A stretch of 64,000 nt of DNA from Nymphaea colorata. Taxonomy: Eukaryota; Streptophyta; Magnoliopsida; Nymphaeales; Nymphaeaceae. Shown piece after piece: positions 63,373-64,000 of this stretch. How positions within the stretch are numbered: the stretch's first letter is position 1; each line of letters starts with the position of its first letter. The notes below the pieces were generated by a model that worked only from the letters and a program-made list of their open reading frames with translations, searched no databases and had not been told where the DNA came from. The translations under genes and the position numbers were made by a program. Location: the NCBI RefSeq assembly GCF_008831285.2, contig NC_045139.1, positions 18,396,354 to 18,460,353 on the forward strand. The letters run 5' to 3'.

Positions 63373-63695
63373 CAGACTCTTACCTAAGATTTAGCTCATA
63401 AAGGATACACATGATAGAGACGTGTATTCCTATGTTGTAGTTATAAATGGGACTATATATTTTATGCATCTCGAAAACTAGATAGGGACTTTCTATCCTC
63501 GTATCCATTCTTTTTAGTGATCAAGCACCTCATTAGACAACGGATCAAGCTTATCTGTTTCTTGTTCCACTTAGTTTAGGCACTCATCCCATAACAAATC
63601 AAACTTTTTTTTTTTTTTAAATCGAACTTTTCTTTTAAAGCACGCCGTCGACAGTAGCCGGTAATCAATTGTCATGCATCAAATTAGAGGGTATA

Positions 63696-63860
63696 AGAGT
63701 TCGTTTGGCAAACAGAACTGTATGTAATTATTTTATAAATATGACGTAAAAGATTATGTTAGATTCATGAAACACTTTAAAAGTAGCATATAAATCTATG
63801 CCTCAATTTTTTGGCAGATTCATGAAACATGTAAACCGTTTTATTCATCAAACGGGCCCT
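63696..63860. mobile_element. MITE-like element with CGTTTG ends
   Basis: Left AGAGTTCGTTTGGCAAA and right, inverted, AGGGCCCGTTTGATGAA share a degenerate terminal repeat of a type common in plants. An internal phrase (AGATTCATGAAACA) occurs twice. No coding capacity. Confidence 0.4.
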
Positions 63861-64000
63861 AAGCCGCACAGATTTGGATAGAATTTCCATAAAAATCAAT
63901 GTGCCACCAACTAATTGCAATCGAAATTTATCCCCAAACTTGTGCAATGTGGTTGAATCTGACATAGTGCGAAAAGTATATTGAAATCCAAGAACACTGA

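Larger units (their letters stand above)
58001..64000. other. Repeat-rich intergenic stretch to the end of the window
   Basis: No supported gene. It holds two SINE heads (60636-60755 and 62670-62770) and three MITE-like elements (60299-60504, 63197-63372 and 63696-63860). A short TGTTAGGACATGAGCTCTAACA near 62222 resembles an LTR end. The longest ORFs (59437-59688 minus, 61564-61821 plus) lack family motifs. Confidence 0.45.

Overview
The window is nuclear DNA of a flowering plant. It is AT-rich, its genes are split by GT-AG introns of up to about 3.2 kb, and its gene content is typically plant: a callose synthase, a 377-residue plant-type actin, a long P-class PPR gene without introns, a STIG1-like secreted protein and a clade-D-type PP2C. 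The species cannot be fixed from the sequence alone.

Layout, left to right. 1-702: the 5' end of a Copia-type retrotransposon on the minus strand, lying in an intron of the callose synthase gene whose last four exons (958-4944, +) follow. 5.1-9.5 kb: intergenic. 9.5-13.96 kb: actin (+), with a G-box-rich promoter and a leader intron of about 1.65 kb. 15.4-20.45 kb: PIG-A-type GPI-anchor glycosyltransferase (+, eight coding exons). 22.4-22.8 kb: dead LINE reverse transcriptase (-). 23.6-26.05 kb: PPR protein (+). 26-37 kb: gene-poor and repeat-rich; it holds two exons of an LRR receptor kinase (-), a 195-bp tandem duplication, a GA-rich minisatellite split by a hAT-type MITE with a perfect 8-bp target duplication, a probable solo LTR and a tRNA-derived SINE. 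37.7-45.4 kb: a small C-terminal J-domain protein (+) whose introns hold two MITEs and a dead Copia RNase H region. 47.9-48.4 kb: STIG1-like gene (-). 51.4-57.65 kb: PP2C (-, four exons), with a perfect 103-bp inverted repeat in its second intron. 57.9-64 kb: intergenic, with SINE- and MITE-like debris.

The genes do not form a pathway or operon. They are independent plant genes: cell-wall callose, cytoskeleton, ER GPI-anchor synthesis, organelle RNA processing, an organelle or cytosolic co-chaperone, a secreted Cys-rich protein and a phosphatase. Exon joins were worked out by hand from reading frame, splice dinucleotides and protein-family conservation. For actin, PIG-A and PP2C every join keeps frame and gives a normal family length.

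No unmistakable new system was found. The most unusual structures are the perfect inverted repeat at 54199-54414, the hairpin inside the Copia LTR at 465-528, the hAT MITE with intact target duplication at 30240-30557, the long-armed MITE at 43761-43976, and a 20-bp palindrome shared by two distant sites.
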